The notes beneath the pieces are model-generated. The model did no database searches. It was given only the letters and a program-made list of their open reading frames with translations, and was not told the origin of the DNA. The translations under genes and the position numbers were made by a program. Of a DNA stretch of 64,000 nucleotides, positions 1 to 12,800 are shown piece after piece. Source of the stretch: Haliotis asinina (Eukaryota; Mollusca; Gastropoda; Lepetellida; Haliotidae); NCBI RefSeq assembly GCF_037392515.1, contig NC_090285.1, forward strand, positions 3,475,501 to 3,539,500, given 5' to 3'. Position 1 is the stretch's first letter. Every line of letters starts with the position of its first letter.

Positions 1-837
1 CTACATGCTCATGTACAGACAGATTGACAAGCTCAGAAATGCCGGTATGGATGACAACTTATTTATTTCTTATAATTATGTTATAGTTTACATTTTTAAT
101 CCATGAATACTGGATATCAATGTATGTCTAGTGAAATCACGAAGACAGGCTTGACGTCTTGTTTTTAACCCCATGGTTCTTTCTTAGTGATGTTTTGATC
201 CAGGTGTGAGAATTTGTATTTTGTAGATGTTTCATTAGAAGGGGTGAAGATACTCTGATGTATACAACAGTAAACTACATTGATAGTCAACAGTTCCATG
301 AAACATGATTTAATCTGTTGGTCCATGTCATCAGTCTCTGTTAACTTAATCTCAGTATTATTTGTTACACTCTACTACTGTGTCTAACAAACCCTAGTAG
401 GAGGTAGTGTCAGGTAACCTTTGAGACTGACCAATCAGAACACACATTAACAAATCCTGAAAGTTAACATTTGCAAAGACCTTTTGAACTTTTAGTGTAA
501 TGCATAATACTGAGACTGTACGTGACATATGCTGGGTATTTTAGTCAAAATACTACTAACAAACTAAATTTTGTGGTATGTTCATAACCATTGTTCACTG
601 TCTTTGTACCTTACCCTGAGATCTGATTGTATATTATATCCACTTCTGAACTGATCGTTCCAAATACTTTGATGATAGGTGTTGCCTTGTGTATCCATTC
701 AACTGTACTGCTTGCTCTTGACAGAATGCATGATGCCAGATGACTTCCCTCAACACCTGAAGATGGCGCTGCAGAAACAACAGGAGCAAGAAGAGGCAGA
801 GAGAAAACAGAGGGAGATAGACAAGTCCACCTGCAAG
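1..837 (+). CDS. USP47: USP47 exons 1-44 and 725-837: end of the catalytic domain and charged helix
   Basis: The first exon ends at 44 (GCCG then gtatgg) and carries the closing USP-fold motif AYMLMYR. The next exon follows acceptor ttgacag at 724 and encodes a Glu/Gln/Lys-rich helix ([17 protein letters not shown]) that aligns with the charged helix in vertebrate USP47. Its donor is gtgagg at 838. The last 22 exonic bases plus 9 intronic bases are then repeated (see the array at 816-994). Phase 1 joins the two exons cleanly (G + AA = Glu). Confidence 0.93.
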
Positions 838-3800
838 GTGAGGGGTGATAAGCAGGTCCACCTGCAAGGCGAGGGGTGATAGACAAGTTAACCTGCAGGT
901 GAGGAGGGATAAACAAGTCCACCTTCAAGGAGAGGGGTGATAGACAAGTTTGCCTGCAAGGTGAGGGGTGATAGACAAGTCTACCTGCAAGGTGAATTTC
1001 AAAAACACTTATTCTTTAACACATGGACATTAATAAGCCAATTCGGTGTAGTCGACATATTTATCAGTGGTGCTCAAGAATTTTGATTGTATACACATGG
1101 AAGACAGCTAAAGCTATGTTGGGATGCTGGTACCACGCATCACTAGCATCACCTTAGGTACAGTGTTGATGTAGTGTGACTTCCTTCCAGATAAAGTTGT
1201 GTTGGGATGCTGGTACCACGCATCACTAGCATCACCTTAGGTACAATGTTGATGTAGTGTGACTTCCTTCCAGATAAAGTTGTGTTGGGATGCTGGTACC
1301 ACGCATCACTAGCATCACCTTAGGTACAGTGTTGATGTAGTGTGACTTCTTTCCAGATAAAGTTGTGTTGGGATGCTGGTACTGCACATCACTAGGTACA
1401 GTGCTGATGTAGTGTGACTTCCTTCTAGATAAAGCTGTGTTGGGATGCTGGTACAGTGCTGATGTAGTGTGACTTCTTTCCAGATAAAGCTGTGTTGGGA
1501 TGCTGGTACAGTGCTGATGTAGTGTGACTTCCTTCTAGATAAAGCTGTGTTGGGATGCTGGTACAGTGCTGATGCAGTGTGACTTCCTTCCAGATAAAGC
1601 TGTGTTGGAATGCTGGTACAGTGCTGATGCAGTGTGACTTCCTTCCAGATAAAGCTGTGTTGGGACGCTGGTACAGTGCTGATGCAGTGTGACTTCCTTC
1701 CAGATAAAGCTGTGTTGGGATGCTGGTACAGTGCTGATGGAGTGTGACTTCCTTCCAGATAAAGCTGTGTTGGGGGTGCTGGTACAGTGTTGATGTAGTA
1801 TGACTTCCTTCCAGATAAAACTGTGTTGGGATGCTGGTACAGTGTTGATGTAGTGTGACTTCCTTCTAGATAAAGCTGTGTTGGGGGTGCTGGTACAGTG
1901 TTGATGTAGTATGACTTCCTACCAGATAAAGCTGTGTTGGGATGCTGGTACAGTGTTGATGTAGTGTGACTTCCTTCTAGATAAAGCTGTGTTGGGGGTG
2001 CTGGTACATTGTTGATGTAGTATGACTTCCTTCCAGATAAAGCTGTGTTGGGATGCTGGTGCAGTGTTGATGTAGTATGACTTCCTTCCAGATAAAGCTG
2101 TGTTGGGATGCTGGTACAGTGTTGATGTAGTATGACTTCCTTCCAGATAAAGCTGTGTTGGGATGCTGGTACAGTGTTGATGTAGTGTGACTTCCTTCTA
2201 GATAAAGCTGTGTTGGGGGTGCTGGTACAGTGTTGATGTAGTATGACTTCCTTCCAGATAAAGCTGTGTTGGGGGTGCTGGTACAGTGTTGATGCAGTGT
2301 GACTTCCTTCTAGATAAAGCTGTGTTGGGATGCTGGTACAGTGCTGATGCAGTGTGACTTCCTTCTAGATAAAGCTGTGTTGGGATGCTGGTACAGTGCT
2401 GATGTAGTGTGACTTCCTTCTAGATAAAGCTGTGTTGGGATGCTGGTACAGTGCTGATGTAGTGTGACTTCCTTCCAGATAAAGCTGTGTTGGGATGCTG
2501 GTACAGTGCTGATGTAGTGTGACTTCCTTCCAGATAAAGCTGTGTTGGGATGCTGGTACAGTGTTGATGTAGTATGACTTCTTTCCAGATAAAGCTGTGT
2601 TGGGATGCTGGTACAGTGTTGATGTAGTGTGACTTCCTTCCAGATAAAGCTGTACTGTTTTCACCCGAGCAGTAAGAAGAAGATGGAGTCCAAGTTTGAA
2701 GTTCATAAGGATAAGACGCTGAAAGAAGCCACGGAAATGGCCTACAAGGTAAAACATAACTTTTTCACCACTTAATATGAAGCACAAATACTTTACTGCT
2801 TGTTTAGATATATTGAACATTTATTGATGGAACTCAATCCAACAAAAGTACTGGAATCTGTACTTTACTAAGAAAGTGTAATCCCAAATATGACATATGT
2901 TAAACTATACATAATTTTTGCTTTCCATTTGCAAATATCCACGTTCTATTCCTTGGTGTCTTCTGCACTGATTACCTGCCAGACCAGCTTCTTGCTGTTT
3001 AGTTCTGTGCCTTATTCATGCACAATTTTGTCTCCAGTCGTTCGAGATCGAGGATGTAATAGCTCTGTCTGACTGCCGCCTGGTGAAGTACGATGAGTAC
3101 TCAGATTCACTGGAGAAGTCATTTGACGGAGAGGAGGACAGCACCATGGGCTGTCTGTTGGGAGGCGTCAAATCATGCTACAACTTTGACCTCTTACTGG
3201 AGACCAAGCGTCCGGACCAGAAGTTCCAAGAGTACAAGCCAGGAGGTATGTGTGCTGACGTGTTGGATGGAGTGTGTGCTGGTGTGTCTGATGGAGTGTG
3301 TGCTGGTGTGTCTGATGGAGTGTACGCTGGTGTGTATGCTGGTGTGTGTTCGCATGTGTGATGGAGTATGTGCCGGTGTGTCTGATGGAGTATGTGCTGG
3401 TGTGTCTGATGAAGTGTATACTTGTGTGTTTGATGAAGTGTATGGTAATGTGTGTGTGGGATGGGGGGTGGGGGAGGGGGTATTTATACTTGTGTGTATA
3501 AACTAGTGTTGGGATTGGTTGAAGTCTCATAAATGATAATTGCTTCAATACCAACAATCAACATTGAAAAAAAATGGTTAATGTCATTTTTCAGATTTTC
3601 CTATTCGCGTTGTTATTGCAAATAAATATAACATGGCATATGTTACTACTTTAAAGTGATGACATATATATAAGGAGCATAAGCTTCCTGGAGTTTTCAT
3701 GAAATGTTCACTCATGACTTGTCAGTAAGTGAAAAGAGTTTCAAAGAATGAAACATGTTTCCAGGACCTGATAACTTCAAAGATGTGTTCAGTAGTCAAG

Positions 3801-6800
3801 TGTTTCAGACACAATAACAATGGTTACAAAATTGGTTGTGTTCGATCATGAGAAAATGTGATAGGTAGCTAGGTCATTTGATCACTGCAACCAATCTTTG
3901 ATTATTTCAATTAATCGTACCTCCACTGGTATGAACCCATGTTAATGTTTGGATGTGTTTTCTGTGTTGAAGGTGTTACAGTGAAGCTGTATGTTGTGTA
4001 TTTATACTGGTGTGTGTGAACCTATTTTAATGTCTGGATGTGTGTTCTGTGTTGAAGGTGTGACAGTGAAGGTGTATGTTGTGGACACCAAAAAGGGAGA
4101 GATCCACTCTCCGGTCAGCGTGCGTGCCTACCATGTGCAGACGGTCAGTGAGTTCAAGAATCTCGTCACACAGGTCAGATACTTTACATTTTCTCTCTGT
4201 CGCATTGTCTAAAGATGAAATTAGTGCTATTATACAGTGTATAGCAATTACAACTTGTTTGTGTATGGAGATGGTGGAATATCACAGATTTCTCACTGAA
4301 TGTTGTGCGTGCATGTGTGCCTGCATGCGTTTTATGAATGTATTCCCTGATTTTTCTGTGCTTTAAATGTCTTTTTGCTGTGCTCTGTATGTGTCTATCT
4401 TGTTTGACAGACCTTAGAACTTGAGTCCACGGAGATGACGTGTGTCTTGGAAAGATTCCACAATGACCTTCGACCTCTCACAGTGCCAAACAAAACTCTC
4501 AAAGCAGAAGGCTTTTTCAAAAGTAATAAGGTGAGTGAATCACTGAAGGAACATCAGTACGCTTATACTATTTCCAATTTCAGTAAAATCCTATACGATT
4601 CACAACAAAATCTTTAAATGACAAATCACAGTGCGGTCATCTACAGAAGGACGGAGAGGGGTGAGATTAAATGGATGCTTCCTTACATGCACATGATAAT
4701 GTAAAACAACATATGCGCATAAACTTATATAGAACAATGAATGGAAAGCGTAGGCCAATCAAATGTAACAGAATCATCATCTATAAACACATGTCTGCAT
4801 CACTTCAGTCTTTCCCTCCACTTTAAACTGATGTTCCATCATGTAGAGTTTTGCATGTCCTCTCCTGTGGAGGGCAGGTAATATGGTGCTGTGACCTGCT
4901 GTGTCTGTTGTTCAGGTGTACGTCCAATACCCAGTGGATGATGAAGACACGTACACCCCGTTCCTCAAGACCAAGTTCTACCAGCTATTGGACAGACATC
5001 AGAACACAATTCGCATAAACGTGACCATCCCCTCACCAGGTAGGTGGAACATTGACAAACCTGTCAGTAAATGCAACAGGAGCATCCAGGGACATCACTA
5101 TAGCCAGTAGCTACTGACTCAGGCCTTCCATCTGTCAGGACAAAATAACAAGCCCCACAAAGTCGTCCTCATTTACAGGTGATGGAATCTGGTTGGAGCA
5201 AGATGCAGTGGCTACAATACCTGATCTGCCTGCATATTGTCCAGTATCAGTGACTTGTGGGTTTGTTCCAGATTTGAATTGATACAGAGGATATGACTGG
5301 AATATTGTTGGATGTATCATGAATTGGTGTAATCACAGTTAGGTGTTTTAAATCCAACATTCCAAGACCACAAGGTAGCAGCTGTAGATAAAGTTTACTT
5401 ACACAAATTTGCTGACTGTACAGAAATGCTTCTGATTTAACAAAGACATTTCTGTTGGAATTCATGTTGTTTACCTATTCTTAGGTATGTACCAAGAACT
5501 ATATTATTTTATCATATTTTCAAATTATTAAACAGTATATTCAGGTTTTGTATTAGTCCAAATATTCATAAAAAGACTTGTGTTTCCGAAACTAATTCAA
5601 ACAGAAAGGCTCATTGACGATGTACTCAACAAAAAAAGAAAACTCTTTCCATACATTTTTGGCCAATTCTAATCTTTTCGTTATTGGGGTTGTGCAGAAA
5701 CTTAGATCAGTTTTATGTAACAAATACAGTTTGCTCTACCACCATGTATAGTGTAAATAAAGCACACTTTCGCCCTGAACTATTATTGTTCAGGGCACAC
5801 TTCAGACTATTATAGTTCAAGCATGAGGACCCTAGCTATAACCATAACAGTTCAGGGCAAAAATGTCCTATGTTACACTATACATGGTGGCAGGGTGAAC
5901 TGCATTTCTTTTCTAATTTACTACTTTATTGTGATAATAAAGAATAATCTAAGGCAAAGAACAAACAGTGTCGGCAACCTAAATTATGAATCCTCACACA
6001 CAGCTAACTAACACATTGTTCCATTGACGTGTCTGTCACCCTACATTAAGATGAACGTTAACTGAAATCAAATGATAAACGGTTTGATGACATTTTACAT
6101 TAGGGTTAAATATCTTCTCTAGATTATTTTAATTACATCTGTGATCAGCGTAAATGATATGTGGCATTATCAATATTGCATTTCTAGTGCCAACATAGAT
6201 TCAGATCAGTACATCCAGATGAAGCTAACTAGTCACGTGACATTCCATGATTGCATTGTGGAAATGTAAACATTGTGAAGGTTACACTGTCACTGTTAAA
6301 TTCCAAGTCAAACTGAACCATTTAATGTGTCTGAAAACAGAAACATAATGTTTGCACCAGTGATGTTAGCTGAGTAAAGCAACTGCAAACCAAGACACTG
6401 AATGCATCAGAGTGGTTTACTGTAGCAGGCTGTACGAGGCGATGGGAGGCAACTGACATTATTGTCTGATAAAGTACTGTGGGCGCTTTTGATCTTTAGT
6501 TGGCACATCATCGGTTCCCAATTGTGCAGGTTGATGCTCATTATGTTGATCACTGGATAGTCTGGTCCAGACTCGATTGTCTACAGACAACCTTCATTTA
6601 ACTGGAATACTGCTGAGTGCAGTGTGAAACTAAATTCACTCACTCATTCACTCACTCATTCATTCATTCAAGTCTGTATGTCCATCTTACCTCTTAATTG
6701 TTCTAACTAATGAGCTTAAACCCACACCCAGTCCGAATCCCACATCTGAATGTGAGTCTGACATGTACCTACATTCAAAACAGTTGGCTCATATGACACC

Positions 6801-9800
6801 CATCCCCAACATATTTTGCTCAATCAGGGCACAGTTATAAAGATGAGTGTAATTGTATTTGTTGTATTTGTTATGTGATGCAGTGAATATCAGTGATATC
6901 TCCACTTATATTGGGCATGAAAGAACTGGGTTTGGACAGTTATTTATAGCATCATGTCACTCCACATTACTCCATAGTGGATATGGTGAATGTGTCATTT
7001 GCTTTTATCATTAGGATACTGATCACTTGAAAATCAAGGGTGTATGTAACAGTCTAACATGTCACTAACCTCTCCTTCTCACCGACAGAGGATGTGGAAG
7101 ACTACGTCAAATCTAGCCAGCAGAGTCTCCTGCGTCGACAGCAGCTCACACTACAGGACGAGCCCTCCTCCATGTGCAATGATGCCACAAGTGACTCCCC
7201 TGATATTGATGAGGGAATTAGTGACCCTGTGGATGGAATAGATCATAAAATGAGGGCCATGGCTATCCATGGTTGCCATAGTGACCCTTCTGTGTATCAT
7301 AGTTGCCAAGACAACAGTGACATCTCTCCTCAGGAGTCTGGGTCTGAGGGTCGCAGTAGCAGCCCTGTAGGTCCCAGCACAAGTAGTCAGGAAACGAGTA
7401 CGAGTGCAGAGTTTAGTCTCACCACAAATTACACCAACAATGACGGTCAGTCCACGTCGCCGGATGATCTTCATCAGCTTAGTGACAAGGGCTCTGGTGC
7501 TGTGGAGCACAGTTTCAGTGACCCGGAGCAGGTGTCGCCCCCGTGTCAGGTGTCACCAAATGGTGACTCAGGTGACAAAGATAGTGACTTCAAGCATGAG
7601 GAGAACTGGGACCTAGAGATAGGGGACACGGCGGACAGTGTGTGTTCAAGTATCACATCCAGCATGTCGGGGAAGGAGGTGATGGAAGAGGAGGAGGAGG
7701 AGGAGACGACGGAACCACAACGCTACTTCAACGCCATGCCTGGTGACCCACTGCCAGACACTAACCAAAGAAGTATGTGCTCTATCCTGTCTTGTCTTGT
7801 TTACAAACTGTTAAGTAAGTCAGTTCATCTTGTTAGACTGTCTGACAGGATTAACACGTTATCCCTCGTCTTCACAGACCTACGAGTGTCTCTTATCTGC
7901 AGTAATATAAGAGTTTATGACGTTAGAATGACTGTGTTCTGTATCATATTTTCATATTTAGTCATGATGTTACAGGAAATGCCTTTAGCACCAAGTGCCT
8001 GTTTTATTCTACTACTGTTAATCTGTTGCTCATTGCATTGCTCATTATACCAATCATGCGATTGTCTGGTTGACTAAATAAAGCTGGAATATTGCTGTGT
8101 CAGTCATGAAGGGAAAAAGGGTGGTTAATGATTATTAATGTTTTCTTTGTCTGCTACTGGTTTAACTGTGTCTGCTATAGGTTTAACTGTGTTCGTTGAC
8201 AAGAGGATCACACTTGGTGCATTCAAGAAGGACCTCGAGCCATATGTTGGTACTGTCATGGAAAACTTCAAGGTGTACCGTGTATACTCAAACAATCAGG
8301 AGTTTGAGAGTATCCGTCTCACTGACACACTCTCTTTCCTGGAGGATGGAAAGGTACTTCCTGTCTACTAAACATAGTGCAACTGTAGTACTTGCTCTGA
8401 TAAATATAGGTTATGACGCAAGTGTATTTTGGGATGGTTAACATACTGCATTAGGAATAGACATTGTATTTAGTGAGCATTGGCGAGCTAAATACATAGT
8501 GTTTATTCCTAATGCAGGATATTAACCATCCCAAACACGTGAGTGTGATGACCTATTTATCGTACAATTTCATTCTTAATTTTAAAAAATGTGTTTTCAT
8601 TTGCCACAGATCATGAAACTAAACTTGTACTTAAGGTCATAAGCTCAACACTCCCAAGTTCGACACAACAGTGTGACTGAATCCTCTTTAGTCGTGCAGA
8701 AAAGCCAGTGATGTTTCCACTTGTGTTTACATTTTGACATGTTCCTGAATATTTCAGCTGAACATCAAACTTGGCCGTGCTCTCCGCCCCGGGGAACACA
8801 GGGTAAAGGTGTACCTGCTTACAGTAAATGAATCAGAGGTGAGTTAAGTCTCATACAAGAATGTAATGATGTAATGTGTAATTTCACTTCCAGAGTCAAC
8901 TGATACAACTTTCACCATGTTATTTTTGTAAATTACTGCTCAAAAAAAAGACAAATAACTGTGAAAAAACTCTTTTCAGTTGTATAAACTTTTTCTATTT
9001 TATATGCATGAATGATCTTTCATGGCATCAGTTTCACTTTTTTGAATGACCGAATTAAGTTTTATGCTGCTTTCAGCAACATTTCAGATGTCATGGCGTG
9101 GGATCACAGAAATGGGGAATCTGATCGTGGCCCTTATTCTCAAAACAGTCATAGCCCTAAGAATTCTTAACCTTGATTGTAGTCAGTGTGTTAAGAATGG
9201 CCTTAAGAAGTTTGCAGGGTGACAAACATTTCGAGAATAGCTAACCTGTGTCTTAGGCTTCACTTTACTGAATGCATCCAGTGAATTCCTGGATGGGAAT
9301 CAACCGTAAGGGCAATGATGTCACCTCTCCATGATGGCCATACAGTAGTAACTATTTTGTGAATGAGCATCATACTTGTAAAACTTTTGTTAAATGAACC
9401 TGAAGCTGCTAAAGGTGAGAAACTTGATGTACTGCTTGTGTCACCTCCAGCCATGTAAGTTCCTGGTGGAGACCATTCTGGCCAAGGGGATGACGGTGCT
9501 GGAGTCGAAGAAGCTGATTCTCCCTGAGATCAAGGAACAGTGTGAGATGGAGATCCCTCTAGACAGGTAGGGAGGGCCATTGACTAGCTTATCTCGATAG
9601 AGGCAACAAATCAGTATTTTCAACACAGACAACTGAACCTATTCCTCGATAAAACTTTGCATTAATGATTCTTACTGATATGAAACCTATGTTATATTTG
9701 TGATATAGCTAACAATTCTACCAAAACTTCAGTCTGATTCTCACCATATTGTTTCCTAGGTGTCGATTACGGAAGAAAACATGGAAGAATCCTGGCACGG

Positions 9801-12800
9801 TCTATATCGATTCTCAAATCTATGAAGATGAAATTGCCATTTTCCCGAACTGGGAGGTGTACCTAGAAATCCTGGATGGTGAGTGATTTCATCATCACAA
9901 TAATGGATGTTGTTCATTGAATGTGGTTACTGTGCCAGTAGGTGGTAGACTGAGAGTGAGTGCTCAGCCTAAAGAAACAGGCACAGAGAGAAAGTAGCCC
10001 TAATTAGACTGGTCACTGTAGGCGAGTAGGCTGCAGAGATCTTGAGTTTCAGGGTACAGATGTTTCCTTCTATGTAGAGTGGTCAGTGTAGGCTAGACAG
10101 CCGCAGAAACCTTGAGTACAGACGTTTCCTTTTATGTCAACCTGTCAACCAGTAAGTGTATGCAAGTAGACTGATCAAGCCGATCTTGTGTTATAGGGTA
10201 CAGACATTTCCTTCTATGTCACCCAGTAAGTGTATGCAAGTAGACTGCAGAGATCTTGTGTGTAAGGATACACATGCTTCCACCAAGGTAGACCATCAGT
10301 GTAGGCACACAAGTTGCAGAGATCTGTAGTGTCAATTTAAATTTCACACTACAGGGATCATCAGTGTAGCCATGTAGGCCGCAGAAATCTTACATTGTGT
10401 TACTGTTTCATCAAATGCTGTTTGATTCCTGAAGTAGTAGCAGCATTGTCATATTACATGTACGAGTGTGGTATTATTCCCACTTGCGATTGTTGCATGA
10501 AGCATGGCTTCAGCAGATCACGTGTATGTGTTGACACCCTCTGACACTGCTGGTATCTGTACATGTGTGGGGTTCGGTACATCACAGCTGCCAGTCTGTT
10601 TAAGAACTGAAGTTTTGTCCTCCACACTCCAGGTCCTGAGCTGATGACGTCCATGTCACAGCTTGCCCTGTACATCAGGCGATGGCATCCATCAACGTAT
10701 GAAATTGATCCATTCCAAGAAATTGTTCTCAACCAGCAGACAGTGGATGAACTCAAACTTAGGGTAAATATTCTGTCATTTATCTAAACCAGCTCTCAGT
10801 CACTTTCCTTGCTTTCATAATTTGAATTTCATAATTTTGGATCTGGATTAGAAAAGTTCCTCAACAACCAAGACGTGTTGTGAGTTGATTGATGATAGAT
10901 CATGGTAGCCTGTTTGGATTGATGCTTATGGTATGAGTGTCTAGATTGCAGGGTCCAACCAGACCTGGTCAATCACACATATACAGTGCCAAGTTTACAA
11001 TGCCACATCAATCTTTCATTGTTATTGGTTTTGTACAAGTGTTTTACTCATTTAAGACTGATTTGCCATTAATGTTCATATTACAGATATCTGAGAAGAG
11101 TCATATCCCAGTGGAAAATGTGGACTTTGCCAAGGTAAAGACATCACATGTATCGGCATGTAATGGGAAGTGTCTCTATCAGTTTCCACTCTGTTTAAAG
11201 TCTTTTGTGATCTCATAAAATGGCAATTTAAGTATTATCTGTACCTAAGTATCAATATTGGTGACATGTTGATGAAAGATAACACCCAATTGTTGCTATA
11301 TTGACTATGAGGTTGAGCTTGAATAAGTATATGTCCTCTCGCTTATGTGCATGATCTATACATTTCAATACATAGTTTTAATGAATAGCAGAGCCACGTT
11401 GTGGATCAGTGGAGTAGTATAAACAATGGGGGTTTTGGGATTGCTGCCATTTTGAACATTATGTTCTTGTATGTTGATTAAGTCTATTACTAAACAAGGT
11501 GTAAGATGGCCATGTTTCCTATTGTCAGGGCAAGGGCACTTTCCCATGTGAGACATCGGTACTGGAGATCCAACAAGATCTCGACTGGAACACTCAGGTC
11601 TCAACCCTCAATGTGTGGCCGCTCTATATCTGTGATGATGGACATGTGATATTTTACAGGTGAGATATGTAGATGTAATTACTAGTGAGATAAGTACAGA
11701 TGAAGCAGGAAAAGTATTTACATGTAAGATTGGACAAATAGAGGCATATGATGTGATTACAGGTTACATAAAATATGTACAGATGAGGCAGGTTGTTTAT
11801 GTTCAGGAAAGATGGTGTAAGTAGATGCAGTTGCAGGCGAGGCAGGTTATAAATTGACAGGTAAGATGGGATAAGTTGAAGTGTCCATATATGAATATGA
11901 GTTAATGAATCCTACGTATTCCAAATGTTACATTTTCAAATGTCAAATTTGTATCCCAGCAGAATCACAAATCAGTGTGCATCAATTTGTGATTGTGAAA
12001 ATGGCGGACGATGTCAGTCTCCTATGCTGTCTGCCTGTTTCAGGGATAAGACAGAAGAAATAATGGAACTGTCTGAAGAAAGGAAGAAGGAAATTCAGCA
12101 GAAGGAAAATATCAGGTATTGTCACACCCTGCCCGAACACAGGTCCTTGGGTCCGTGGATGACCCACAACCACACCCCACACCCCACACCCAACACCCAA
12201 CACCCAACACCCAACACCCAACACCCAACACCCGCACCTACACCAACTCCCACACCCACACTCCCATCATAAGACATGTGACGTTGAATATATACGCAGG
12301 TCCTTGGGTCCATGGATGACCCACAACCACAGCTCACACCCAACACCAGCAGCGACACCAACACTCCCAGCATAAGACATGTGACGTTGAATATATACAC
12401 AGGTCTTTGGGTCCGCGGATGACCCACAACCACACGTCACACAGCTCACACCTCGCACCTGCACTCACAACCACACTCCCATCATAAGACATGTGACGTT
12501 GAATATATACGCAGGTCCTTGGGTCCATGGATGACCCACAACCACAGCTCACACCCAACACCAGCAGCGACACCAACACTCCCAGCATAAGACATGTGAC
12601 GTTGAATATATACACAGGTCTTTGGGTCCGCGGATGACCCACAACCACACGTCACACAGCTCACACCTCGCACTCGCACCCGCACCCACAACCTCACTCC
12701 CATCATAAGACATGTGACGTTGAATATATACGCAGGTCCTTGGGTCCATGGATGACCCACAACCACAGCTCACACCCAACACCAGCACCAACACCAACAC

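Noticed and set aside
2365..2820. 151-codon ORF on the - strand
   Set aside because: It is antisense to the USP47 acceptor array and exon 2644-2748, and consists mostly of the 55-bp repeat.
7773..8077. C-terminal extension of the large USP47 exon
   Set aside because: The read-through past 7772 is unrelated to the family, while splicing at AGAA|gtatgt to 8181 restores the conserved ubiquitin-like sequence in phase.
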